Part shown: piece by piece, positions 1-11,900 of the stretch
How the letters are laid out: each line of letters opens with the position of its first letter
Position numbering within the stretch: position 1 is the first letter of the stretch
Assembly (NCBI RefSeq): GCF_018320785.1
Contig: NC_054878.1
Location: 43,623,023 to 43,687,022, forward strand
Direction: 5' to 3'
DNA length: 64,000 nucleotides
Origin: Cheilinus undulatus
Lineage: Eukaryota; Chordata; Actinopteri; Labriformes; Labridae
The notes under the pieces: generated by a model
Seen by the model: only the letters and a program-made list of their open reading frames with translations
Told to the model about the DNA's origin: nothing
Database searches by the model: none
Program-made: the position numbers and the translations under genes

Positions 1-59
1 CATTTTTATCAATAGATTAAGAGAAGTGCCCTTTTTCTCACTTGAGCCCCTGCCCCCCC

Positions 60-290
60 AAATGTCTCTGCACGTCCCTGCAGAGTAGTAACCTGGCACG
101 CCAGATGGATTTCACGATTCCACTGTGCCCAAAACTACTGTCCCTCGTCTCTGATTGGTCCTGTCACTTTCTAATCGGGCCCAAACGGTTCAGATGGGAG
201 CTTTGCAAGTTTGATTCGCCAACGAGAAACATGGAAACGGGCGTATCTATCAGCTTTCCAAGGTTAGGAGAGTAGTACAAGGAAGAGAAA
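60..290 (+). repeat. Remnant of an upstream V-exon cassette (part 1)
   Basis: This stretch matches the intron repeat that follows each V1 exon of copy 1 (compare about 3325-3465 and 5365-5505). The shared words are a run reading gatttgtcctgtcactttct-like and a following block around the phrase gagaaacatggaaa. It lies upstream of the first visible V1 exon, so it implies a further cassette whose V exon is outside the window or lost. A LINE fragment separates it from its continuation at 1895-2338. Confidence 0.6.
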
Positions 291-439
291 GTTACAGGCA
301 GAACTTGTAAAAGAGATGATGACGGCAGGGTTTACTCAAACGCCAGAATAATAAAAAAAATCAAGAAACTGAAGAAGGAATCCCGAGACAGCAAGAGAGA
401 CTCAGGCAATATAGTAGAGCTGGACATGGTGATACATGT

Positions 440-1300
440 ATTTGTATTTATTTTATTTGAACTATCAGGGACAGTACATATTATTAAACACTTCCATGTA
501 AATATGTAGGATTGTAGCCAGTGGCTAATTTCCGTCCTTTGACCCTGGGCAGGTTGATGTTAACAATGTACAATCAATTAAACAGAGGTACAATAGCAAT
601 AAAAGGTAGAGAATAAAAATGGCAAATAAGAATGAAAAGTACAATAAACAACCTACAGAGACAATAAACCCATGACGGGTCAGAAAAAAGAAAACCTTGG
701 GGATTTGGCTTGTTAAGCTAAAGTGCCTCGGTGCTAAAGTGCTTTATATGCGAAAGTGCTTGAGTGCTAGAGTTTTAAAGTGCTGTTGTATATTGCACTA
801 TTGCACTTATTTTGCACACACAGACGTGTGTGTAGTTGTTATTGCACTGGTTAGCATACATAGTTTAGATTATGTACACACTATCACAAAATTTGCATTC
901 ATAAATTTATGTAAGCATATAGTCTCTAGAATGGCTAGTCACAAACAAACAAAATCCCCAACAACCAAACAACTACAAAAAAAATAACACCAATTACATC
1001 CAGTACACTTGACAATACACATAACAATACAGTATATCCATTCATTCATTGTGACTGCAGCTTTGATTCTCCAACCATGTTTTTAGATGCTTAGCAGAAG
1101 AAGTAAGTGTTGGTAAGTCATGTATGTTACTTGGTATTCGATTCCAAGATTGAGATGCTCGATAAGATAAAACTGACTGTCCATCATTTTCTCCCATTTT
1201 GGTTCCGTCTAAACTGGTGTGAACCCAGGCTGGTTCACAAGAAAGCGCCAAGGTTCTGACACTCCAGAATGGAACCAAAACCATGTCTGTCTGAAAGTAC
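440..1300 (-). mobile_element. LINE (non-LTR retrotransposon) 3' fragment
   Basis: The minus strand from 1284 to 1042 reads as the C-terminal end of a non-LTR reverse transcriptase protein of the type common in fish: a segment around SYRASQSWNRIPSNI, then DLPTLTSSAKHLKTWL and a Cys near the end. The AT-rich stretch 440-700 with a tttattttatttgaactatc-like start would be its 3' untranslated end. Only the 3' part is present, as is usual for 5'-truncated LINEs. It interrupts the cassette remnant. The clade is not certain. Confidence 0.6.
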
Positions 1301-1894
1301 TATGGGAGAGGTCTTTATGTCCAAGACCGTGTAGGCCAGCAGCCTCTTTGGTGAACTGGATGAGAAGTGGGAAGATTAATGTGACTAGATATATTATTTT
1401 GTGTTTATATGCAGTTATTTGTTTTTCCTTCTTATTGCTAGTACTGAGGAATAAGAATTACAGACGTTCCTATACCATTTTTCCCTTCCCATTATGATTC
1501 CGAGACCAAGCTGTTGGGTATCTGCTGATATCAAGTACTGATCCAATAGCAGTGTGAACTTTCTGGACTGACTGTGCAGACTAGCTAATTATTTTAGGCC
1601 TAAATTTGACTCAACAAATAGTATATGCAACAACTCTGTGACCCTAAGGTTGTTTTTCTGCTGATTATTGAGTTTTACTGCTAAATATTAAAAAAATAAT
1701 AATAATACAGGGGGCTGCTTCACAGATTCTCTATCTCGCTATTATGCTCTATTCTGGCAGCGTGAAGTGATTACGGAACAGCCTGCTATTGGCTGACAGA
1801 TCCTCAAAAAGGGTAAACAATATGACAGCATTCAACGTAGCAGTAATACATGACCATAATTCGATTAAAATGGATTAAAAGACATTCAGCATCA

Positions 1895-2338
1895 GGTTTA
1901 CTGGTGTGGATTTAATCATTAAAGTCCTGAACGGTCACACGAGTTCCAGACTTGCTGAAAATGCTGCCGCAAGGGATTCAAAGGCTTCAATAGCATCAAT
2001 GGAAAGGTAGAAAGGCTAGCTTCAAGAGGAAGAGCAATAAAGAGGCAATGATTTATGGTTGAAGAGTTAAGTTGGTTAGCTTTTGATGAACTGTATCACT
2101 TCTTGTCGTGTACAACAGCGCCATCACATTCAGAGAGAAACTGTCAAACAGGCACCATTCTTAGCCGCTGCTGTGGATCCTTTGGTTCTTCCTCAATGCT
2201 CTAAAAACAGTAGCCCTTGCATGCAGTGTTTTCGGGTGGCGAAGAAGAATTGATTTGCGGTTTATAGTACAATAATTTAGCATGGCTAAACAGAGCAAAA
2301 TATAGCTAAACTAAACGGTATAGGATCAGTGCATAAAC
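1895..2338 (+). repeat. Remnant of an upstream V-exon cassette (part 2)
   Basis: This matches 3465-3800 and 5505-5840, the block running from the gagttccag words through gattcaaaggc and the gatttatggtt words to the cttgcatgcagtgttttc words. It continues the 60-290 remnant after about 1.6 kb of inserted DNA. No V exon lies between the two parts. Confidence 0.6.
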
Positions 2339-2631
2339 TTAGCTAGTGTGTTTTGAGAAAGTGTGGTTTTGTGAATAATTCGTAATTTGGAAATTTTGTT
2401 AATTCTGTTGAATCTCGTTCGTTTAAGTTGGTATTTTTGATGTTTGTGTCCTTTGGATAAATCTTTTATTTGGATTGTTGACATTCACCTGTTTCTGCTA
2501 AGTGTGAAAAAAATAACTTCTTGTTAACTTTAAATCCTTAAAGCTGTTTGTTAGTTTGGGGACCAGGACGAAGCATTCTTTGTCTCAGTTTGTTATGTTA
2601 TGTTTCCCCCAAGGTGGATATGTCCTTCCAG

Positions 2632-2952
2632 TGTGCAACAATGAAGAAAGAATCTACCGCACCTTCAAACCTGGCCAAGATGTCATCCTGCCCTGTGGCT
2701 TTCCACCAGCCTCCAAACCTCTTCAGTGCTCTTATATTTCATGGCTTTATAACAGAGATCAAGAAGACACCTTATTTCAGACAAGGAGAGGACTGGTGAA
2801 GCAGACATCGACCCGAGCTGACCGGCTGAGTTTGGACGCCAACTGTTCTCTAGTGATTAAACAGGCACTTCCTGAGGATGCTGGTCGCTACACGTGTCGA
2901 TTGGGTGATTCTGATTGTCATGATGTCACTGTTTTTCTCAGCCTTCCAACAG
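2632..2952 (+). CDS. Copy 1 V1a exon: Ig V-like domain
   Basis: A 321-base phase 1-1 exon between a ttccag acceptor and a gtaagt donor. It has the V-set signs LPCG (first Cys), CSYISWLYN (extra Cys and core Trp), [13 protein letters not shown] (extra Cys) and EDAGRYTC (second core Cys). Two further cysteines, in the N-terminal VCNN and the CDR3-like GDSDC, are found only in copy 1 V1 exons. The domain is complete. Confidence 0.85.
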
Positions 2953-5900
2953 GTAAGTCTGATTTTTTATAATTATCAAGAATGACTTTATGCTCTCTTT
3001 TTGGACAAAAGATTGCATTGTGTCTGACCTTCCACCGGCTGATCCCTTTTGGTTCATCACCAGTACTATCTCCAGAACTTAGCCAACCACTTGATCGTTT
3101 GGTCAAAATTAGATAAATTAGAAACTTGTCAGAATCAGTCAGTACACGACTTTTGTTGTTTTTGAAAAGAAAACAACCCACCGCTGTTTTTTGTTCTTCT
3201 TTTAACGAAGAAATGTTGCCAAGTTCTGATGTAACTGGCATGTAATCCATGCTAAGTCTTTTGCCATAATTGCACCGGCCTCTTGTCACTGCTTGCATAC
3301 GTCATGACTCTGCCACGCCCGACAGTACTTTCCCTTGACGCTGATTTGTCCTGTCACTTTCTAACCGGGCCCAAACGGTCTAGACAAGAGCTTAACAAGA
3401 TGGATTCACCAGTGAGAAACATGGAAAAGGGTGTTTCCATCTGCTTTGCAAGGTTAGAGTTTACTGGTGTGGTCACATGAGTTCCAGGCCCTAAAAATGC
3501 TGGCGCAAGAGATTCAAAGGCATCAATAGTGTCAATGGGACGGAGCAATAGCTAGCTTCAAGAGGAAACACCAAATAAGAGTTAATGATTTATGGTTCGA
3601 AAGTTTCAACTTTGGATAAACTGTGTCTCTTCTTGTCATGTACAACAACGCCAGTCTGGAAGGCATTTTAATGATCACATTCAGAGAAGACTGTCACGCA
3701 GCCTCCATTCTTGGCTGCTGCAGAGGGTCCTTTGGTTCTTCCTCACTGCTCTAAAAACAGTAGCTCTTGCATGCAGTGTTTTCAGGCAGTGAAGAATTGA
3801 TTTGTGAATGATTGCGCAAGCATTCAGCATGGCTTAATGAAGCAAAACATAAAGCTAAACCAAACAGTATTAGATTGGTTCATAAACTTGTGTACTTGCC
3901 GATACCAATAACTGCATTTTAAGCTGTTTCGGACATATTTCCAATACTGGTATCATAATCAGAACAGTTCTCATTAGAATAACGTAGATTATGCTCTACA
4001 CCAGTGGTAGGCAATAATGCAACTTTTCTTGCAGACAAACCACCTCTAAACACCAAAGAGAAGAAGAGGACTCTGCAGCATCTTTGACAGCAGCACCTTT
4101 TAAGTTGGTTATAAAGCTAAACCAAACAGTATTGGATTGGTTCATAAACTTGTGTACTCGCCAATACCAATACTTGCATTTTCAGCCATATCGGATGTAT
4201 TTCCAATACTGGTATCAAAACAGCTCTTATTAGAACAATGCAGATTATGCCTACACAAGTGGTAGGCAATAATGCAACATTTCTTGCAGACAAACCACCT
4301 CTAAACACGACAAAAGAAGAACTCTGCATGATCTTTGACAGCAGCACCCTTTCTTTGTTCCAAACTATAGCTAGTGTGTTTTGAGAAATTGTGGTTTTGT
4401 GAATAATTTGTGATTTGGAAAGTTTGTTAATCCTGTTAAATCTCGCTCATTTAAGTTGGTGTTTTCAATGTTTTTGTCCTTTGGATAAATCTTTTATTTG
4501 GATTGTTGACATTCACCTGTTTGTCCTAAGTAAGTGTAAAAAAAAAATCCTGTTAATCCAAAATCCTTAAAGCTGTTTGTCAGTTTGAGGACCAGAACAA
4601 AAAATTCTTTGTCTCAGTTTATCAGTTTATTATAACATAATAACCTGTATTTCCAGTGTGCAACAATGAAGAAAGAATCTACCGCACCTTCAAACCTGGC
4701 CAGGATGTCATCCTGCCCTGTGGCTTTCCACCAGCCTCTGAATCTCTTCCATGCTCTTACATTTCATGGCTTTATAACAGAGATCAAGAGGACACCTTAT
4801 TTCAGACAAGAAGAGGACTGGTGAAGCAGATGTCAACCCGAGCTGACCGGCTGGGTATGGACGCCAACTGTTCTCTAGTGATTAAACAGGCCACTCCTGA
4901 GGATGCTGGTCGCTACACGTGTCGATTGGGTGATTCTGATTGTTATGATGTTACTGTTTTTCTCAGTCTTCCAACAGGTAAGTCTGATTTTTTATAATTA
5001 TCATGAATGACTTTTATGCTCTCTTTTTGGACAAAAGATTGCATTGTGTCTGACCTTCCACCAGCTGATCCCTTTTGGTTCATCACCAGTACTATCTCCA
5101 GAACTTAGCCAACCACTCTAGTCTTGATCATTTGGTCAAAATTAGAGGAAGTAGAAACTTGTCAGAATCAGTCGGTACACAACTTTTGTCTTTTGTTTTT
5201 GAAAAGAAAACAACCCACCGCTGTTTTTTGTTCTTCTTTTAACGAAGGAATGTTGCCAAGTTCTGATGTAACTGGCCCTTTAGCAGCATCTTTGCTAAGT
5301 CTTTTGCCATAATTGCACCGGCCTCTTGTCACTGCTTGCGTACGTCATGACTCTGCCACGCCCGACAGTACTTCCCCTTGACGCTGATTTGTCCTGTCAC
5401 TTTCTAACTGGACCCAAACAGTCCAGACAAGAACTTAACAAGATGGATTCACCAGTGAGAAACATGGAAAAGGGTGTTTCCATCTGCTTTGCAAGGTTAG
5501 AGTTTACTGGTGTGGTCACATGAGTTCCAGGCCCTGAAAATGCTGGCGCAAGAGATTCAAAGGCATCGATAGTGTCAATGGGACGGAGCAATAGCTAGCT
5601 TCAAGAGGAAACACCAAATAAGAGTTAATGATTTATGGTTCGAAAGTTTTTCAATTTTGGATAAACTGTGTCTCTTCTTGTCATGTACAACAACGCCAGT
5701 CTGGAAGGCATTTTAATGATCACATTCGGAGAAGACTGTCACGCAGCCTCCATTCTTGGCTGCTGCAGTGGGTCCTTTGGTTCTTCCTCACTGCTCTAAA
5801 AACAGTAGCTATTGCATGCAGTGTTTTCAGGCAGTGAAGAAGAATTGATTTGCGATTGATTGCGCAAGCATTCAGCATGGCTTAATGAAGCAAAACATAA

Positions 5901-8900
5901 GCTAAACCAAACAGTATTAGATTGGTTCATAAACTTGTGTACTTGCCGATACCAATACCTGCATTTTAAGCTGTTTCGGACATATTTCCAATGCTGGTAT
6001 CAGAATCGGAACAGCTCTTATTAGAATAATGTAGATTATGCTCTACACCGGTGGTAGGCAATAATGCAACATTTCTTGCAGACAAACCACCTCTAAACAC
6101 CAAAGAGAAGAGGAGGACTCTGCAGCATCTTTGACAGCAGCACCTTTTCACTGTTTCAAGCTATAGCTAGTGTGTTTTGAGAAATTGTGGTTTTGTGAAT
6201 AATTCGTAATTTGGAAGGTTTGTAAATCCCGTTGAATCTCGCTCGTTTAAGTTGATATTTTCAGTGTTTTTGTCTTTTGGTTAAATCTTTTATTTGGATT
6301 GTTGACATTCACCTGTTTCTGCTAAGTGTAACAAAAAAATCCTGTTAATCTTAAAATCCTTAAAGCTGTTTGTTAGTTTGGGGACCAGGATGGAACATTC
6401 TTTGTCTCAGTTTATAAAAACATAATAAAATGTCTTTCCAGTGTGCAACAATGAAGAAAAAATCTACCTCACCTTCAAACCTGGCCAAGATGTCATCCTG
6501 CCCTGTGGCTTTCCATCAGCCTCCGAACGTCTTCCGTGCTCCTATATTTCATGGCTTTATAACGTAGATCTAGCAGAGACCTTTTTTCAGACAAGAAGAG
6601 GACTGTTGAAGCAAACGTCGACCCGAGCTGACCGGCTGAGTATGGATGACAACTGTTCTCTAGTGATTAAACAGGTCACTCCTGAGGATGTTGGTCGCTA
6701 CACTTGTCGACGGGGTGATTCTGACTGTTATGATGTCACTGTTTTTCTCAGTCTTTTAACAGGTAAGTCTGATTTTTTTTATAATTATCATGAATGACTT
6801 CATGCTCATTTTTTGGACAAAAGATTGCATTGTGTCTGACCTTCCTACGGCTGATCACTTTTGGTTTATCACCAGTACTATTTCCAGAACTTACACCACT
6901 GTAGTCATGATCGTTTGGTCAAAATTAGAGAAAGTAGAAACTTTTCAGGGTCTTTTTTGGGAGTCACTGACATTCCAAATATGTCAAATATTTTGTCACT
7001 GTTTTGGCTCTTTTTCTTTCAGTCTTTTTGTCACGGACAATCTCTGATACGTGGACCAATGATGAACCCATAGTAGAGTGCTCTCTGTTAAGATATATGG
7101 GTGCGAGTTTCTTTCAACCAAAACTTCTCCGCTGGGTGCATCAGACAGGGGCTCTGATTACTGACGGTGTTACTGCGAGTTCCAGAGATGCAGACTATTT
7201 CTGCAACATGAATGTGACGCGCCAGAGCAACGGCAAATTCACCTGCCAAGCAGTTAACAAGGAGAACAATGTGGAGATACAGGACGACTTCACACCTTTA
7301 GTCCCAAGTAAGATCATATATGATGAGTAAAGTCAAATAAGATGAAAGTTCAAATACGACCCGAAACTTCTGTTTCTGTTAGTTTTGTAAATTAGCTTCA
7401 GACTGTTGTTGATGACAGTTGTTATAGTTGAATCCCCTGAATAAGTAAAATTTCACGTATTCTGCAGCAAACCTGCCAACTATAATGAATGTAAAAAATG
7501 ATAATCAGTTCTACTTTTTAAGTTGAGTTGTAATGATCTCTCAGTGCAGGCTGATTGGTATAGCTGCAATCTCATAACTTATCTTTTAAAAACTAGTGAA
7601 AAGGAATTAAAATAAATATTGACTGATTAAACTTACTAACCAAGAAGAGTGAAGAACCAGGCCAACAGCTTTTGTATGCAGAGTCTTGCCCATCTCTGCT
7701 GCTGAAGCTTGGAACTCCTTCAGAGTAGTCATATAGGTCGTTTCCATCAAGCCGTCTGGTTCAGTTCAGTTCGGTGCAGAACGACATGCATTTTTTTGCA
7801 TTGTTATAAAGCAAAATTTGGAAAGGGCCCCCAAAAAATGACCCATACTTTCCCACTTTTCGGCACCCTTCCGTAAGAGTACCAGTCTTACCTATCCGCC
7901 CCAAAAAGGTGGAGCTACACACATAACAACAGCTGCTTGGCTACGGGCTGCAAAACATGGAAGTCTCTGTAAGGAGTGGGTAAAAACGGGAGAAAAACAG
8001 AATAATATCTGCTTAAATCAGGGCTATTTGGACTTGAAAGAGATCCAAACTGTTTCCTAGTCTGGATATTGGTATGTGGACACAAATCAAATTACCTGAT
8101 GTTTATCTGGACCTGATTTTAAGAATACAAAGCAGAGCCTGAAGGCTCACATCAGCTGGGTCTATCCATGCTGGATGTGAAACTAAATTACTGCTGAAGT
8201 TTTGTAAATATGATGCCTTAGATCAACTGATTCTCTGTAGTGTAACTAGTTATTCATCTACTTCTTTGGGTAACTTCTGAAAACATCGCTCTGTGGCTGT
8301 TAAACGCGTTTATAAACCTTCAGGCTGCAGCCTATTTGAGAACAAGATCAATACACCCAGGATATTTACTGAACCTAGTTTGATTTTAACACCAGCTTAA
8401 CTTTTATTCTATTTTTGATGTGACAAATTCTCATGTTACAGCTCTAAACTTTTATATTTTGTTGTATAAATTTTTTATAGACTAGATGTATTAACATACC
8501 GTTACGACTCGAAACATTTCTGTACACATATTCCATCAGCTCAGGATCTGTCCTGACCATGTTTAACTAATTAAGATGTAGTTTAAAGCACTTTCGGCTG
8601 AATTAAAGCAGTTTAATGCTTATTTCCTTGTGACTTCTGCCACTCATCCTGTCTATAACTCAGCAGCTGGAACAGCAGACTCGTGCTGCAAATGACTTCA
8701 CATTCTTAGCATTTACAGCTCATCCACCAAGTCAGGGCATGGGTGTCTGTGGAAACTTAAACTATTTTTGGGTTTAATGTACCAAACCATACTAAACTGT
8801 ACTCAATCAAACCAGAACCCCTGATGGAATTATGGCTATAGGTGTTTTGGTGGCCTCTCTCATTAGTCTCCTTCTTGAGGACGGCCTGATCTAGGCAGAC

Positions 8901-11900
8901 TTACACATGTGCCATATTCCTTCCATTTCTTGATGATGGATTTAACTGAACTCAGGGGGATGTTCAGTGACTTGGAAATGTATTTGTGTCCATCCCCTGA
9001 CTTTGACTTTTTAACAACCTTTTATCTGAGTTGCTTGGAGTGTTCTTTGGTCTTCATGGTGTAATGGTAACTAGGAATACTGATGAACCAGTAACTGGAC
9101 CTTACTACAGTGACACTACAATCACTTGAGACACATTCACTGCACTCAGCTGATTCACATTTCATTAATTGTGAGACTGCTGGCACCAACTAGTTGGACC
9201 TCTGTTGAATTTGGTCAGTCACTTTAAAGGGGGTGAATATTCAGTCACTGATTTTACATTACATTTTCTTATTCAGTTAAAATCATTTCATAGAAATCTG
9301 TTTTCACTTTGACATTAAGGAGATCATTTGTATTTTTTTGGTCAAAAAGCCAAATGATATCAATCATGATTGATTTTTAAATTAATAAAGGCATCACACA
9401 TCCCAGAGGATGAACATTTTTTTCAGGCAATGTATTTATAACAGACTATACAGAAGATCAAGGCACATGAAGGCAAATTTAGTTGATTAACCATCAAAAC
9501 AAAGAACCATGTAGCCAATGTGTACTAGCGAATAAAAACAACACTGGTGTCACTTTTTATTGCTCTTAGGCTACTTCTCGATGAGGGCAGATTTCCTACT
9601 AGGTACAAATATCCCACAGACATTTGTACTGAGACACAGAGACAAAAGGCCCCAAAGAGAGAGAGCAGATAATTCAGCAACGACAGTAGTTACAGAATAT
9701 TCCCAGTGTTGATTTTTGTGTTTCATAAACTGTGGTGAACATTCTGCTGCACACACTGACTGTGAGATGATCTCATGCACTTTTTCTTTTCTGATGCATC
9801 AAACAACACCTCCTCTCACTTTTTCTGTACCATACCTCAAACATTAATCGTATTTTTCATTTTAAACCTAGCAGACTCTGGAGTAGTCTGTCTGTTTTGT
9901 ACCAGCTCTGTTTCTCACTCCTCATCGTCTCTCTGCAGGAGCTCGATGTAAGACCATCGCTAAAGGCGACATCGTGATGCTGGTGGACGGCTCTGGAAGT
10001 GTTGGACTTGATAACTTCAAAATCATCTGCGACGTCATCACTCGGATAGTTGAAGCATTTAACATCGGCCCTGAAAAAGTTCAGATTGGTAAAACTCTCA
10101 TCTTGCTTACACCAAACTTCTCTCAATATTCCTGCTGGCATGTGCAGAGTGGGGGCTATGCATACTTTAGCATCTGTTGTTTTACCACTGAGATCCAAAA
10201 TGCTCCATATTCAGGTATTTTTATTCATGTTATCTCAGTGTTTGCATTGATCACAGTCTTTTCTGAGAGTGTTATATAAGTTATTCATTAACTATTTCAA
10301 GTACGAAAGAGTCAGTGGCAAGAGAGCAAAAACCTACACTCTAACAACAGCAAAATAAACTACCAAGAGACCCCAGCATCACTGTCTCTTGGTTGGGTTT
10401 TTAACTGTAATTTATCCTTTTTTCTTAATTTCCTCTTATAAAGAAGAGAATTATTCTGAGTTGAGACCAGAGTTGGTTGGTTTGTGTGCCTTTTTGTTTG
10501 TGTTTGTTTATTTGTTGGTATTTATTAGTGTCTTTACTTCTGAAACACGTTAAACTAAGTTTCTTGTGAAAGAAACACATCACCATACATCGCACAGGTT
10601 TTAGATGCACATCAGAACTCTTTATCTTTGATTTGTTTTTGGCCATTTCACCCAATCAAAACTGACTTTGATGCCACATTAAAGAAATATTTGTGATTAT
10701 TATCCCCTTAGTTTAATCCCGTTTATATGAAAGTTTAGCAGAGTTGGCCTTTGATTCTTCAACTTTGATTGTTGTAAAGCCAAACTTTATTGCCCCCCTT
10801 TTTAACCATCAGGTCCAACCACTCCCAGTTCTTTTTTTCTGTGGGCGCTGCTCTGCCTGTTTCAGTCTTTAATTTTTCTATATTCACTCTGGAGTTTCTT
10901 GCATTTGGTCTGACATTACTCTGACACTCTCATGAACCCCTCTGCAGTCATCCTCTCCACCAGGTAGAACACCTTTAATCACAGCGCCATCCAACTCCCT
11001 CTGCACCTACTCATTACCCATAATCCCCACAAAGGTCTGCACCTCTGAGGTCTTCCATGGGGTGATGTTAAAGCAAATGCACCTCATGCAATATATATAT
11101 ATCGCCTCAAACTGCCTTTACACACTAACTCCAACCTTGGTTGTACTACTCATTGTACCAGCTTTTCTGCTTTCATGCTTTTTTCCCATTTGGAGAAAAT
11201 GGAAAGAAAGTATGGACAGTAAAGGGAAAATGCAATGAGGAAGGAGAGGAAACCACAGGGTAAGGTCATATGTGCTTCACCTTCTTCTTCCATGGCTTTG
11301 GCTGTTTTATAAATGGTTTTGAAAACTGTGCAATGGCTGCATAAGTGTCCATTTTTTGTTACTATGTTTAGCCTCTACTGTATTTTCCTGCAGGTCTGAC
11401 TCAGTACAGTGGAGACGCAAAGACCGAGTGGTCCCTGAATAAGTACAGAACCAAGGGATCCCTGAAGAATGCTCTTGCCAATTTGCAATACAAAAAGGGT
11501 AACACCAACACAGGTAAATAACTGCCTTTTGGATTTACATGTTCAATCTAGGATTTGATACTAGATTTTTTATTTCAGTATACACTGTGTTCCAAATTAT
11601 TATGCAAATGATATTTCAACTTTAAGCGCATAATTCAAATTTTAGTGAACAAACCTCTCAATGATAACTTTGAGTTGAAAAAAAAAAAAAAACTCAAAAT
11701 GCACTGTTCCAAATTATTATGCACAACAGAGTTTCAAAACATTTGATAGGTTGTAAAGAGCTGAAAATGGTCATTTTGAATTTGCATTATTAGGAGGTCA
11801 TATTTACAGAAATCAAAAGCTATTTCAGATTAAAACATCTTAACAGGCCAAGTTACGTGTTAGCATAGGAGCTGTAGTGGCTATCTTTAGACTTCTTGCT

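Larger units (their letters stand above)
2339..6790 (+). repeat. Three tandem V1-exon cassettes
   Basis: Cassettes begin with the words agctagtgtgttttgagaaa at about 2339, 4367 and 6162, giving periods of about 2.03 and 1.80 kb. Each holds one V exon about 290 bases in, plus flanking intron. The first cassette is longer because about 240 bases of its 3' part are duplicated again (about 3853-4090 and 4111-4350). Identity is high along introns and exons, so these are recent segmental duplications rather than retrocopies. Confidence 0.85.

Noticed and set aside
2918-3298. Minus-strand 126-residue open frame opposite the V1a intron
   Set aside because: It is not preserved in the sister cassettes at 4950-5330 or 6760-7020 and has no domain signs.
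3283-3480. 65-residue open frames at 3283 and 5326 as small genes
   Set aside because: They are part of the repeated intron block of the V1 cassettes; the upstream remnant at 60-290 carries the same repeat with a different frame. Treated as repeat, not coding.
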